Source of the DNA: Agelas oroides
Lineage: Eukaryota > Porifera > Demospongiae > Agelasida > Agelasidae
DNA length: 64,000 bases
Direction: 5' to 3'
Assembly (NCBI GenBank): GCA_949130485.1
Contig: OX422185.1
Coordinates: 12,905,967-12,969,966, forward strand
Shown: positions 34,509-46,080 of the stretch, one piece after another
How positions within the stretch are numbered: position 1 is the stretch's first letter
How the letters are laid out: the number at the start of each line of letters is the position of its first letter
Translations under genes and position numbers: made by a program
Notes under the pieces: model-generated
The model's input: the letters and a program-made list of their open reading frames with translations, nothing else
The model's database searches: none
What the model was told of the DNA's origin: nothing

Positions 34509-35948
34509 TTACAATGTGTCAATCAGATTGACATTAAGAGTTTCATAGTTCAAGAACAGTGATACAATAAACTGAAACACCAACAACCCAGCCCATACAG
34601 TAGGGTACAACCATGGTATACTCACATCACTAAGGTAGCCACTCACAAACGGGAAAATTATAGTCATTACTGCAGAAGCATTGTTGAAAAAACTGACAGC
34701 AAAAGTTCGAACAGTAGTTGGATAGCATTCAGACATGTAGGTAAAAAGAAGAGGCATAATTGGGGTTAAGCTAAAATAGATAAAAATTGTGAAGACGGGA
34801 ATCGTGACAGCAGTCTGTACAAAAGCAAGTAGCAAGAATGAGATGACACTCAACAGGGTGAAAAATCGTAAGGAGTTGAGTCTGCCAACATACTTCCACT
34901 CAATAATGATGGACATTAGCACAATTCCAGGTATTTGTCCAAGAAATCCGACAAAAATAGTAAAGTATGGACTGCGTACATTCAGCTTCTTGAGGACGGC
35001 CGGAAGAAAGAGGGATGAAGCGTAATAGGTCACGGTATCTACTACGTAAATGATGGTAAGGCATATGGTTCTTCGCAAGTAAAGAGGTTTAAATATCACA
35101 AGAAATTTTGAGAAGGACTGCAGGCAGGTCTCCTCAGTCTTGGTTTCTATGGAAACCATGTAGTGGAATTCCTTCTCCTCAGGCAGAAAGTCGTTCAAGT
35201 TTTTCCCATTCATCCAAGCCATTCTTGAGAGTGTTTTTCTTGCTTTTGCAAACTTTCCTTTTGCAATCAGAAACCTCGGTGATTCAATAAAGAAGACCAA
35301 ACGATACACTGTGGTAAGAAATGATGGTATTGCTGTTGCAATGATCAAGTATCGCCAACCATTTTTTGTGAAAGTTGGTATCAACCACCATGCTAAACCC
35401 GCTGTAGCACAATTTCCAATTGCTTGAACCAGAAATGCAAGTACAAGAATTTTTCCTCGATTTCTGACTGGCAGAAATTCAGCTAAGGTTGGATAAATCA
35501 TACTGACTGATCCTGTGATCCCAAAGCTTGTCAGCGCTCTCAAGGCAATCATTGTGGTGAAGCCTGGTGAGAAAGCAGATGCTAGGCTGAATACAGCAAT
35601 ATTAGCAGCTGCAAGTGCATATGGCCACACACGTCCGTAGTTATCACTCACATAACCATAACAAAACCCTCCGAGGATATTTGTTACTCCGGTAACAGAA
35701 GGTATGACAGCATACTGGAGGCCAGTCAAGTTCCATTCTCTCTGAACTGGAATGTCTATAAATGCAAATGTGAGTGTTTCAAATCCGAATGCAAGTGAAG
35801 TTAAACCAGCGAGAAAGTAAGCAATGATTTGAAGTGGTCCAAATCCAATAAAGTTCAAGATGTGATCAACGCCGACCTTGCTTCTGACATATCCTTCACC
35901 TTCAGTGCGATTGAGGGATGAATGTTTCGCTTTATTTACAGCAGACAT
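34509..35948 (-). CDS. MFS transporter, SVOP/SV2-like (SLC22-type fold)
   Basis: Single exon of 479 residues from an ATG at 35948, with 12 predicted membrane helices. Helix 1 begins after IGFGPLQIIAYFLAGL, matching the IGFGxFQ…LxGL start of SVOP/SV2 and SLC22D proteins. The loop between helices 2 and 3 has GYVSDNYGRVWP (MFS motif A type, D-x-x-GR). YPTLAEFLPVRNRGK lies after helix 4, and ESPRFLIAKGKFAKA after helix 6 (typical PESPR-like segment). The C-terminus is short. The family transports small organic ions or nucleotides across plasma or vesicle membranes; the substrate is unknown. A single-exon structure beside intron-rich neighbours may mean retroposition or intron loss. Confidence 0.9.
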   Translation of the reverse strand: MSAVNKAKHSSLNRTEGEGYVRSKVGVDHILNFIGFGPLQIIAYFLAGLTSLAFGFETLTFAFIDIPVQREWNLTGLQYAVIPSVTGVTNILGGFCYGYVSDNYGRVWPYALAAANIAVFSLASAFSPGFTTMIALRALTSFGITGSVSMIYPTLAEFLPVRNRGKILVLAFLVQAIGNCATAGLAWWLIPTFTKNGWRYLIIATAIPSFLTTVYRLVFFIESPRFLIAKGKFAKARKTLSRMAWMNGKNLNDFLPEEKEFHYMVSIETKTEETCLQSFSKFLVIFKPLYLRRTICLTIIYVVDTVTYYASSLFLPAVLKKLNVRSPYFTIFVGFLGQIPGIVLMSIIIEWKYVGRLNSLRFFTLLSVISFLLLAFVQTAVTIPVFTIFIYFSLTPIMPLLFTYMSECYPTTVRTFAVSFFNNASAVMTIIFPFVSGYLSDVSIPWLYPTVWAGLLVFQFIVSLFLNYETLNVNLIDTL

Positions 35949-37194
35949 CTTTAGATGTATATGCTACAATAAAAAACAACATAGTATCCAATCTTGTTCA
36001 ACAGCTTTGACCAGTGGCGTAGCCAGGCTGGGGCACACTGGGGCACGTGCCCTAGCAACTAGAGGCCGTGCCCTACCAGTGTAGGTATGTATTGGCGCTG
36101 ATAGTATCGTTGTCGATCGCGAATCGGGCGCTAAACCATCTTGAAATCAAACGGTGCAGTATCGCTATGTACTATGGTATATCCACGAGTCTCGTACGCT
36201 CATCGTACGCACGCAAGTTTGCTGTATAAGTGACGTACACTGCACTATGATATGGCCTCAGAGCCGACCTGGGAGGCTGTAAAAGTCCAAAAATTTCGTA
36301 CAAATTAGCCCATGCTGTGCCCTAGCATCGGCGATGTCCTGGCTACGCCACTGGCTTTGCATAATGTGACTGTGCAGATGAATATAGTTGTGTGGTTAGG
36401 CTTCCTATTCAGCCTTAAGGAAGTTTCCATCCGAGCTCAAGTTGGTAACAGATAACCTTCTCTTCATTTATGCAGAAGCCAACTGAGAAGCCACTGAAAC
36501 AGCATCTTAGTATCGAACCACTATGTTTGATAATTGCATTCCTTGGCAACAACTCGTCAGCTGCAGCATAACCAGGGTAGGACAAGCTCACATGCACTTA
36601 CCAATCTGATGATGTAATGCTCAGTGAAATTGCCTGATTCTGTGCGCTACAGCCCTTATTGAGTGCTTTTTGTGCAGTTTTCGAGAGTAGTTTGCCACGC
36701 TAAAGCTAAAACATGCACTTTGGTTTGCAATCAGTAACATGCAGTATTCTCAGCATGGAAGGTGGGCTCGCACATATGCAGGGATTTTACCGACTTTCCA
36801 ACAATGTAGGGATGTTTTACCCTAAGAACAAAAGTGTTCCAAATATTGATCCCCACTGGTCCCCCAGCAAACTTGGATGCTACGAGCGGTTACTTGTTTA
36901 GTCTCTGGAAATCTCTGTGAACTTTCCACATACCTAAGAATGGAATGTGTGTGCTTGTTGAAACTTACTGTTTAACTATCCAGTCAGCACTGTGCACAGG
37001 GCTAGCCTAGCGCGGCACGAAGTCGCTCATGTCGTTTTAATTAGAGTCACCAGATGCCGAATTTGTGTTCTCGCTCCCAAACAGCACGGGATTGCAGCTG
37101 GGAACGAGATTGAGTGCATGCAGGGTGGGCTGAATGAATATTGGCTCGCAACAAATTTACGCCCAAGAGCTACTTGATCACGAGCACTACAAGG
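35949..37194. other. Intergenic region between transporter and hydroxylase genes
   Basis: Head-to-head start codons about 1.25 kb apart, so both promoters should be here. Contains the 36012-36353 MITE. No gene seen in the rest. Confidence 0.5.
36012..36353. mobile_element. hAT-like MITE with CAGTGGCGTAGCCAGG ends
   Basis: Left cagtggcgtagccaggctgg and right cctggctacgccactg are inverted. Flanks gctttgac and gctttgca share the first six of eight bases. Relatives: 27414-27476, 40804-40841 and 51043-51078. Confidence 0.8.
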
Positions 37195-40100
37195 ATGGAG
37201 AGGAGTCTACAAACTATATCTAGCTTCAGGAGGGTCTTCGGTTTATTTAAAGAGTATTTAAAACACTTAGGAGTGTTCTCCTCCACCATTGCAGTCGTCC
37301 TGACGGCCTGCGCTCTCAAAGGTAAAGGAATAGTAGTTATGATATTATTAAAAGTCTACAAATTAATTGGCTTACTATCTAGCTAGCTTGAACTCCTCAG
37401 CTAGCTAATTAACTGCCTTGGTATGAAAATCTTCAACTAACTGGATATGTCAGTGTTGGAAAGAGTAGCTTATCATCACTAATTTATGCATAAATTCTTT
37501 AGATAGTCAGTTCATAGTCTCATGCCCAGCCATCCACGCTACCCGGCGGAGTACATCTGGTGGTTTGATTTGAATTTCTTGTGTGTCTGGCAAACGCATA
37601 ATTATCGTGCCAAGCAAGAATGCAATTATCAGACCTGTTCTCTATTTGCTGCTCGATTTGTTGTGTAGCATTACTTTCAAGTAGTCAGCAATGTTCCTAA
37701 CCATCGAAACATCAGTCGTCAGTAAAGTGAGCAGCAAACTTCTGATTTCAGTCATTGAGCCAAAACAGCTGGTGACATCCTTCCCTCACACAAAATTTCA
37801 AATGGCCTGAGTTTGTTCAAAGTAGGTTTGTTGTAGCCAGTTCCTTAAGAACAGAGCACTGATGCAGAGTTCTCTCTTCTGCACAAAAATTGCAAACCTT
37901 GAAATAAAATTGACGTGGCCATTTTGCACTTTCATTATGTAGCGACTTGTAATTGTGCGCTTTGTGATTTCATCACTTATCTCACATTCCAGATGAGAAA
38001 AGTGTTGGTGACAAGAAATTCAAATCAAACCACCAAACATTCTCCGCCAGGGGTTGTAGACGGCTGGGCACGAGATTAGTCAGTTCACTGACTTAGTATG
38101 CATCCATGCATGAATTCTTCAGCTGAATCACTGATTAATTTTGTTGCAGCAGTGTAGCCATGAATCTTCCGATAGCAGCTAGTAGAGTACAACTGCATAA
38201 CACCTGTGTGGTATGAGTGACATACACATTATCCCCCAATAGCAGCCAACTATTACTTGCTAACATTATGTTGTTAATCCACTTCATGCACTAACTATAG
38301 AGATGCTTAATCATTGTGGGGTGAATCAGGGGTAGGCCAAAAATATGTACAACATTGACAGCTACTTTTATTTGTAGGTGACATTGCTCTCATATTACTG
38401 CTGGCCTACAAGAGCTACATAAGCAACTTTAGGCTGCAATTGGAACCATCTGTAATGCAAAATATCACATCTGACAAACTTTCTAAACAGTATGAAGCTG
38501 TCTTACCTGACTATATACAGCTACACGACAGTTATGGATTGAAAGATCTGCTTCTGTTTGTCATAATGGCAATGGTATCATCCCAGTTGGTGTATCATGG
38601 TTTCTGCGGTTTCCTCCAATGGTATTACTACACCTTACAGCGAGACAACCCACACAAATGGAAGTGTCAGCCACATCGATTCTTGACCCAAGAAAATGAG
38701 ATACACGAAATTCTTGTCGGAACTACAAACATGACAATAGCTTCAGTTGGATCTGGATTCCTCTCTTGTTGGATAGCCAATGCAAACTATTCCAGTGTGT
38801 ACTTCAAAATCGATGAATACGGGTATCTCTACCTTGCTTTATCAATCCCATTACTCTTTCTCTGGGTGGAGGCTACTGCTTACTATGCGCACAAGCTGTT
38901 ACACATACCTTGGTTCTACAAGAACTTTCATAAGCAACACCATCGATATCACTCTCCAACTGCATATTCACTAGTTGCCATGAGCCCTTTTGAAATGGCT
39001 TGGCTTCAGAGTTACTTGATCATACCACTCTTCACTGCCCCAATCAATGCTATGGTGTTCATCATGTATGTGTACTACTTTGGGATGATTGACCACTCTG
39101 GAATCAAGATGAAGTCAATATTTCCATGGCAACCAGACACAATGTTCCATGATGACCACCACAGGTGTGTGCATATATACACAATGTACCACTGTCACTA
39201 CTACTACTTCCATTTATGGCAGTATAATCATAGTAGCTGTGGGTTACCTTAGCGTGGGAGTACCAATCTTGCAGTGTCTGTTCTTAGTTAGTGGAGTGTG
39301 GCTTATATAATTACGTGCTAACATCTGTCACGCTTAAGAATGCAAGCAAAAATCCATCACACTTAGCTTAGAAATGCAAGTGCTTCATATATGGGTCAGA
39401 AAACGCAGGAAGTGCATGCCAGCAGCAACAAAGAGAGCTAAACTGAGTGGAGCAAAAAACAGAAGCTCAAGGAAGTGGCCATTGAGTCTGAGGCCAGCAA
39501 ACCGCAGTCAACGCCTTGCAACACTAAGAAAGCAAATGCAAGCGGCAAGCGGAGTGAAGCGAAGAGACAGCAATAGTGACATGCCATTTTGACAGTAGGT
39601 GAAGCCTGCAACACCTCACTAATGTTTGCAAACTCCTCATCGCATAGTCTTGTGTCCACCAGAGGAGAGGGTCTAGTGACATTCGGCCGATCCTCGGGTT
39701 TCATTAACGTTGATTACTTTCTGGAGAGAATTTTCTCTCCGCCGAACACATTGCAGAAAACAATCTGTAGTGCAACACATGAAATCCTTGGCTACTTCAG
39801 CACGATGACACAGCACTTTTTTGGCAAGTAAATTAGTTATCAATTCTCAACTATGCATACAGCAAGCTATGAATTTTTAACAAAGCCCGAGGAATCAGCC
39901 GAATGTCACTAGACCCTCTCCTCGCAGTTTGGTCTGGGTACGAGACTACTCTTTGCATGCCTCAAGCTCTGTCCTCCTCAGTCTTTGACCACACCTTTAT
40001 ATGCGCCTTGTGTGCATGAGGCTTACTCTGCACATGTGTACAACCTGTCTACATTTAGCCAACTATGCTCAAACAAGTAAATGTAAACAATAACAATTTA

Positions 40101-41730
40101 GGCCGTCTACACTATACAGTTCAATCAAGTTGGAAAATGCTTGTATGTACAATATAGTGAACCCAAATTACATGCCTCCCTGCAAGTGTAGTTTGTCTGG
40201 AGATGCTGATCAACAATGGAGTGCACTACATGCATACAGTGACTGGACACACAAAGCTAAGCAGCTGTCTGCAGTTCTACTCACTGTAGGCAGGTAACCT
40301 TTTGCAAATCACTTTGCAGCCTTGATTGAGCCAGTCTGTGGTTGTTTGCATGCAGTATACAAGTACATGAGGAAATAGCCTCATTCCCAGGCTCTTAGAC
40401 AAGAGCCTGGGAATGAGGCTAAGAAGGAAAGTGATCAATATTGCAGTATGCAAGTACATAAGGACAGTAGCCAACCTGGGCGTTAGCATCCGCAAAATTG
40501 AACATCGTAGTATAGCTACTTGCATCTATAGAATGATGCAGTTTCCTAACCCTCCCTTGGCCACACCATATTATCTATGACCTTGTGTACTGTTCTCACT
40601 CTTGGTGGAGACCTATACTGCACGCACGTATACCTACCAAAGTCGTGGGTCAGAGCTACTCCCGATTTAAGACCGGTGGCATTCAAATGGCCTAGAAATA
40701 GCCTCAGGACCAAGCTGAGTGGCTCTAAAATGCAAACATTTACTAGGGGAGCATGCCCCCCCCCCCCAAAAAAAATTAAAAAAAGTTTGTAGAAACACGT
40801 GCGATGCCCGGGCATCGTCTGTGACCTGGCTATGCCACTGCATAAGGAAATTGATCAATAAGTGGAGGCGGTGGCTAAAGCCTGTAAGTTAGACTAGTAG
40901 GTAGTCATGACAGAGGGATTTGCAATAATTGTGTATGAGATTTTGAGGTCTCACAATCTCAAAAGAGACTCATGCACAGAGTGTAGATTTCGTGCTGGTA
41001 TATCGGCAAACATTGGGAATTTCAGGTGTCAATTTTAACTGAGATTTCAGTGGAGGGTGTATGACATTTCATGCTAGTTGGTACCCCTCCAGAGGAGGTC
41101 CGACACAGTCGTGTGCGCTATCTATGCATTACTGAACATTCCAAGGACTAATCAATACACACAATTGGAAACGCTGTGCGGCAAAGATCATGATAGGTTT
41201 AGGGGGTTTTCGTGAAAGTGTCTCGCCAGTCAGAAGTAACATCGCATGCCTTTGTGACCTCCAAACGGCATTTATGTGGCTGTTGAGAGCTAGATGAATG
41301 GCAGTAATCAATCTCGACCTAACAATATGGTTGAAAATACCCCCCAACCTGAGTGAACCCAGCATGCTAGTAGCTTCTGATGCCCAGAAATCGCTGTTGA
41401 AGCAATGGAATGCAGGAGGTTAGCAATTAACTTGACAATCAGGATCACGTGTTGATGTATATGACATCACTAGTGTTGGACCTCCTCTGGTACCCCTCTT
41501 TCATGTCTAGCTATAGTTTGCCTGAGTTTGCTATTTACATGATTTGTGTACACTTCCTCACTACATGAGTGTAATGAACAATTAATATCCTCACTTGTTG
41601 TGGCAGGTATCTTCATGTCAACTTTGGGTTCAATACCTACCTCTTTGACTGGCTACATGGGACACTGAGGCGACCTGACCGGCAGTATGGGGAGGACATC
41701 TTTGGAGGAAAGGGAAGAAAGAAGGACTGA
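37195..41730 (+). CDS. Sterol desaturase/fatty acid hydroxylase superfamily protein, copy 1
   Basis: Exons 37195-37321, 38378-39164 and 41607-41730 join in frame (phases 1 and 2) to give 345 residues. The protein has an N-terminal hydrophobic helix (HLGVFSSTIAVVLTACAL), a second (GDIALILLLAYKSYI), and the family's iron-binding histidine boxes HKLLH, HKQHH and HDDHH followed by RYLHVNFGFN. It ends GGKGRKKD. It should be an ER-membrane di-iron enzyme of the PF04116 superfamily (C-4/C-5 sterol oxidases, fatty-acid and alkylglycerol hydroxylases); the exact substrate cannot be told. The start is the first in-frame ATG; no upstream ATG is present in that frame. Intron 1 holds a 565-bp MITE and intron 2 (2.4 kb) several more. 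Confidence 0.88.
37514..38078. mobile_element. 565-bp hAT-like MITE with exact 8-bp target duplication
   Basis: Terminal inverted repeats of about 75 bp (left tagtctcatgcccagccatc; right complement taatctcgtgcccagccgtc) share inner tggtggtttgatttgaattt. Flanking gtcagttc occurs exactly at 37506-37513 and 38079-38086. In intron 1 of hydroxylase copy 1. Confidence 0.9.
39644..39948. mobile_element. hAT-like MITE in hydroxylase intron 2
   Basis: Left tagtcttgtgtccacc and right complement tagtctcgtacccagacc, with a shared inner block gagagggtctagtgacattc in inverted orientation. Flanks ctcatcgc/ctctttgc match at 6 of 8. Confidence 0.75.
40384..40423. mobile_element. Mini hAT-like hairpin
   Basis: Core cattcccaggctcttagaca mirrored by gagcctgggaatgaggcta; ends of the TAGCCTC family reach from about 40377. 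Flanks gaggaaa/agaagga are loosely alike. Confidence 0.6.
41090..41489. mobile_element. 400-bp MITE, CAGAGGAGGTCC ends, 9-bp direct repeats
   Basis: Left cagaggaggtccgacac and right gtgttggacctcctctg are inverted. gtacccctc flanks exactly at 41081-41089 and 41490-41498. CAG…CTG termini with an 8/9-bp duplication fit hAT. In intron 2 of hydroxylase copy 1, about 120 bp before its last exon. Confidence 0.85.
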
Positions 41731-42043
41731 ACTGGATACCTCCATATGCTTTTATATGTACATAGCTATGTCTAACTTTGCAACTAGCCACATGGTCTAA
41801 TGTAGAGTTAACAGTGCTGCAGCGTTCACTCACCAGAACATGGTTGCTGTAATGAAGTCCCTTGCTAAATTATCCCCTAAGACGAATTACACAAAATGAG
41901 GTGATTTTGTGAGAATCCGTGCACAATGATTCCAGCTCCACCCCCACATACTGTGGGGGCCCCAAATTTTATGACACCGATAAGACGGGGCGTGGGGGGC
42001 TGGATTAGCCGTTGCGTATGGGTACGAGGCTCCATACAGGGTA

Positions 42044-42086
42044 GTCTCGTTCCCAGACCCCATTTTAGTGGTCTGGGCACAAGACT
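42044..42086. mobile_element. Mini hAT-like hairpin upstream of hydroxylase copy 2
   Basis: tagtctcgttcccagacccc mirrored by ggtctgggcacaagacta with a loop under 10 bases; catacaggg flanks both sides (directly on the left, two bases off on the right). Confidence 0.75.
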
Positions 42087-42144
42087 ACACATACAGGGTG
42101 GGGCTGAACGATTAGTGTTTAGCCCATACGTGTCTTGAGCTGAC

Positions 42145-44227
42145 ATGGGTATTACAAAGATGAAGGGGAATCCAAAAGCTGTGTCCAGCTTCAGGGGTGT
42201 CTTCGGCTTGTTTGAGGACTATCTAAAACACTTAGGAGTGTTCTCCACCACCATTGCAGTCGTCCTGATATCCTGTGCTCTCAAAGGTCAGGAACAAAAG
42301 CCATGATATAAAGTCTTAGAGACAGCTGGATAAGCTAGCTACCTTGAGTGTGTAAAAGTAAGTACAGTTCCCCAGCTGGCTAGTAAATATGGACTTCTAG
42401 ATATCGCTAGCTTGATCATTTAATGGTCAGAATTTAATAAGCTCTTTAGGTAGCTGGCTGTCTTTTAAGCAACCCACTTTCAGCTATTGATCACTTGCAG
42501 TTTGCAAACACTGGAGGTGGGAAGACTTGGGAAGGATCAAGGCTAGGCAACACTAGTTTCGCAGGCCAGACTCTCACACACAACTAGTCTGGCCTGTGAG
42601 ACTAATGCAATACCACAAGCAATAGAAAACTGGACCAGGGTCAGAGAAACAAAAGTACTATATATCTCTGTTTATAGGTGACATTGCTCTCATATTACTG
42701 CTGGCCTACAAGAGCTACATAAGCAACTTTAGGCTGCAATTGGAACCATCTGTAATGCAAAATATTACATCCAACAAACTTCTCGAACAGTATGAAGCTG
42801 TCTTACCTGACTACATACAGCTACACGACAGTTATGGATTGAAAGATCTGCTTCTGTTTGTCATAATGGCGATGCTATCATCCGAGTTGGTGTATCATGG
42901 TTTCTGCGGCTTCCTCCAATGGTATTACTACACCTTACAGCGAGACAACCCACAAAAATGGAAGTGTCAGCCACACCGATTCTTGACCCGAGAGAATGAG
43001 ATACATGAAATTCTTGTCGGAACTACAAACATGGCTCTCACTTCAGTTGGATCTGGATTTCTCTCTTGTTGGATAGCCAATGGAAACTATTCCAGTGTGT
43101 ACTTCAAAATCGATGAATACGGGTATCTCTACCTTGTTTTATCAATCCCATTACTCTTTCTCTGGGTGGAGGCTACTGCTTATTATGCGCACAAGCTGTT
43201 ACACGTGCCTTGGTTCTACAAGAACTTCCATAAGCAACACCATCGGTATCACTCTCCAACTGCATATTCACTAGTTGCCATGAGCCCTTTTGAAATGGTA
43301 TTCTTTCAAAGCTACTTGATTGTACCACTCTTCACTGCCCCAACCAATGCTATGGTGTTCATCAGTGTTATCATGTATGTGTACTACTTTGGGATGATTG
43401 ACCACTCTGGCATCAAAATGAAATCAATATTTCCATGGCAGCCAGACACAATGTTCCATGATGACCACCACAGGTGTGTGCATACAGTTTGTGACAGGGC
43501 TGTTGGAAGGTCTCTGGGTGTGAAACAGCCATTGGGTACTCAATGGCTGTTTCACACGGAGATACCTTCCAACCCTGATGGCCCTGTATGAGTATTATGT
43601 AGCACTAGCTATTTTTCTTTATCCAGCTAGCTCAGATGCATATAAAGACTGGTCCCTGTCAATATGATCCTAGATCTTCTGTTATTAATCATGCATGCAT
43701 GCAACCTACACTTTAGTGATAGCATCACCTATTATGTTTTGGTTTCATCAGGACGTTCTAACTTACAAGTGTAGACAACCTAAATCTGTGGCTATAGAGC
43801 TGTGTACTGATTAGCAATGGACTTCACTAAATGCAGTGATTGGACAAAATTAATAGCCATGAAGCTGCTGTACCAATCTCTGGCTCCGCCACATCCACAT
43901 TTTGTATACATGCATGTGCACTGGAGGAATGTGTTCAAACTGGAGGCAGTGAAGGCATTGAAATCAGACAAGAGGCAGTCATGACCATTGCTTTACCGTT
44001 GACGTGCATAATGAAGAATTAATATCACATTCCTCACTTGTTGTGGCAGGTACTTTCATGTCAACTTTGGGTTCAATACCTACCTTTTTGACTGGCTACA
44101 TGGGACACTGAGGCAACCTGACCGGCAGTATGGGGAGGACATCTTTGGAGGAAAGGGAAAAAAGAAGGACTGAGCTGGATACATCCATATATACTTTTTA
44201 CGTGACAGTCTATAGGATAAATTCCTG
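42145..44227 (+). CDS. Sterol desaturase/fatty acid hydroxylase superfamily protein, copy 2
   Basis: Exons 42145-42286, 42678-43473 and from 44050, with the same phases (1 and 2) as copy 1. Exon 2 is nearly identical to copy 1 (start of exon: gacattgctctcatattact), with three extra codons (FISVIMY against FIMY). All histidine boxes, HKLLH, HKQHH and HDDHH, are kept. It has an N-terminal extension (MGITKMKGNPKAVSS). In the last exon an A-run is one base shorter than expected, so the frame leaves the KKD-stop at 44172 and reads on to TGA at 44225-44227, adding about 17 residues. This is a tandem duplicate of copy 1; intron 2 is only 576 bp and holds a hairpin. The substrate is unknown. Confidence 0.85.
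43495..43577. repeat. Hairpin directly after the exon 2 donor of hydroxylase copy 2
   Basis: cagggctgttggaaggtctc … gaaacagccattg mirrored by caatggctgtttcacacgga … ccttccaaccctg; about 37-bp arms, loop under 10 bases. Absent from copy 1 at this position. Confidence 0.75.
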
Positions 44228-45774
44228 ATGAATTTTGAATGTATTTTTGTGCACATGAAATGAGGTGTATTAAAATCCAAATTACAATCTGATGAAGTGT
44301 TGGTGCTAGGACATTGGCAACTCTAGGAGATGCATAGGCTCATATCAGATTCTGCATCACCTATAATGGCTATATATACAAGGATTGAGGGTACACAAAA
44401 AAGACACACGCGTTACTCAGCCCCTCCACAGAGATGAAAACTACTTTCACGATCTTTCCAGGCACTGAAACAGCCTTGCACGAGCTTCACAAGACTTCTA
44501 CAGTTGTCGCGATGCACTATGTATATATTTGTGAAAAGAACTTATTTACCGTATATGCTAAACTGAGTTCTTTTGCTCACTATACTTTTGTTGCATTGTA
44601 GCATTGTGCCTACCTCCATGTGCCAGTACTGAAAGGAATGGATTGGGGCTAGCTTGTAGAACTAGTTCTACTCCAGAGAAGTATACTAGCTCATAGATAC
44701 TGCAACATTTGCTCAATATTACCACACCTACAGCATCATTTATATTTTGCATAAAATAACTACAAAAGATACATACACTCTGATTTCAAACACACACCAG
44801 AACTTATAAATTGCATTCATGTATAAATGTTTAATGTACAAAACCAATGAAAACAAAGCATACACAGATCACACTACTTGATATCCACTTTCTGTACCTG
44901 TGTCTCACCTAAATTCAAAGCAAAATTTAATACAAGTATACCATACAGGCAGTTTCCACAACATAATTACATAAGCCTTTAAGCATACTGGTATCTACTA
45001 TAAAGAGTGTAATTCCAGTTTCCAAGCATCTGATTGGCTGAAGGTCATGTGACCTGCACTATAATTGGGGGATGAGTCTGCAAGCTGGCAGTTGGTTATT
45101 TATATGTACACACTATGCTTGGTGTTGTCTAACTTGGCACAAGACTGGTTTGTGTATGACTGATATGCCTAATACATAATACAGGTTTTATGGCTGTAGC
45201 TATAGATCTACAAGTACCTTAGTGTTACTTTTAATTGTGCATACTTAATTTAGCGATTTTGAATACACCTCGTTTAGTGTGGGCTAATTTTATCGTTTTT
45301 TTTTTTTTTTAACAGAAACCAAAATTTATTATTGGAATTTATTAATTACGAGTACTTATTTTAGTGATAATGACTCTGATCGCTAAAATCGCTAAATTTA
45401 GTACGCGCAATTAAAAGTAACATTAAGGTATAATTATACTATGAAACCTACATGTCTCATGCTGTTCAGCATTCTCTGGTGTGTGTGTATGCATTGTGTT
45501 GTAAGACAGAGTTATGAAATTGGTGATTAGAATTCAGTGGAAAGTAGCTTTTACCTTCATTCTCCTCTTCAACTGAAGGTAGGAAAGATAGGTGATGCAT
45601 GATAACCAAATTTCTGAACAGTTTTTACATCACTGCAATGTTTACTGAAAACTGAGGGTAGTGTATCCTAACGGGAACCCTCCTCCAGTAATGTTTCTTG
45701 CGCATCAAGCAATAAGCAAGTGTGGTTGCTCAGATTATGTTACAGACCCTACTTGTGTACTGAGTTCACTTACA
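44228..45774. other. Intergenic region, possible 3' exons of the CARD-like gene
   Basis: No strong gene. A MITE lies at 45215-45430. A minus-strand segment 45561-45578 is bounded by cttcag and a gtaaaa donor and could encode EEENE as a tiny acidic exon after 45775; weak. Confidence 0.35.
45215..45430. mobile_element. MITE flanked by TA (Tc1/mariner-like)
   Basis: Inverted ends taccttagtgttacttttaa and ttaaaagtaacattaaggta, plus inner arms atttagcgatttt/aaaatcgctaaat. TA lies at both outer edges. About 216 bp, with a poly-T run inside. Confidence 0.75.
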
Positions 45775-46080
45775 CTCCAGTAACTTCATAAGTTCTTCCA
45801 ACTGCTCATACTCTTCAAGAATCTTGATAAACTTGTAGAAGTTTTCTGAATTGAGCTCAATCTGGTTATGCACAGCAGCCAGTAAGTCATTTATTCGTAC
45901 AGCTTCATCTGTAATCTGTCTATTGGCAGCACGCTTGAGACCTCCTCCAATCAAATGTGCCTGAAACAGCTTGTTTCCAAGGTCTCCTGGTGACACATGA
46001 TCTGTCAAAGTGCTAGACAGTGTGGCATAGTTATCTTGAATTTTCGTGTACTCACGTGTCTTCTTGCCTGATGCCATCAC
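45775..46080 (-). CDS. CARD-like death-fold protein, probably first exon
   Basis: The ATG at 46080 opens about 100 residues: MMASGKKTREYTKIQDNYAT leader, then a six-helix pattern with GDLGNKLFQAHLI, EAVRINDLLAAVHNQI and NFYKFIKILEEYEQLEELMK. The L…L…AV…I…F..F…L layout is that of CARD domains. The open frame would stop at 45766, but a strong donor (gagT|gtaagtg) lies at 45774/45773, so the exon may continue into unseen exons. Its last 40 residues resemble the fragment at 63862-64000. The CARD call is inferred from the helix pattern, not from a search. Confidence 0.65.
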
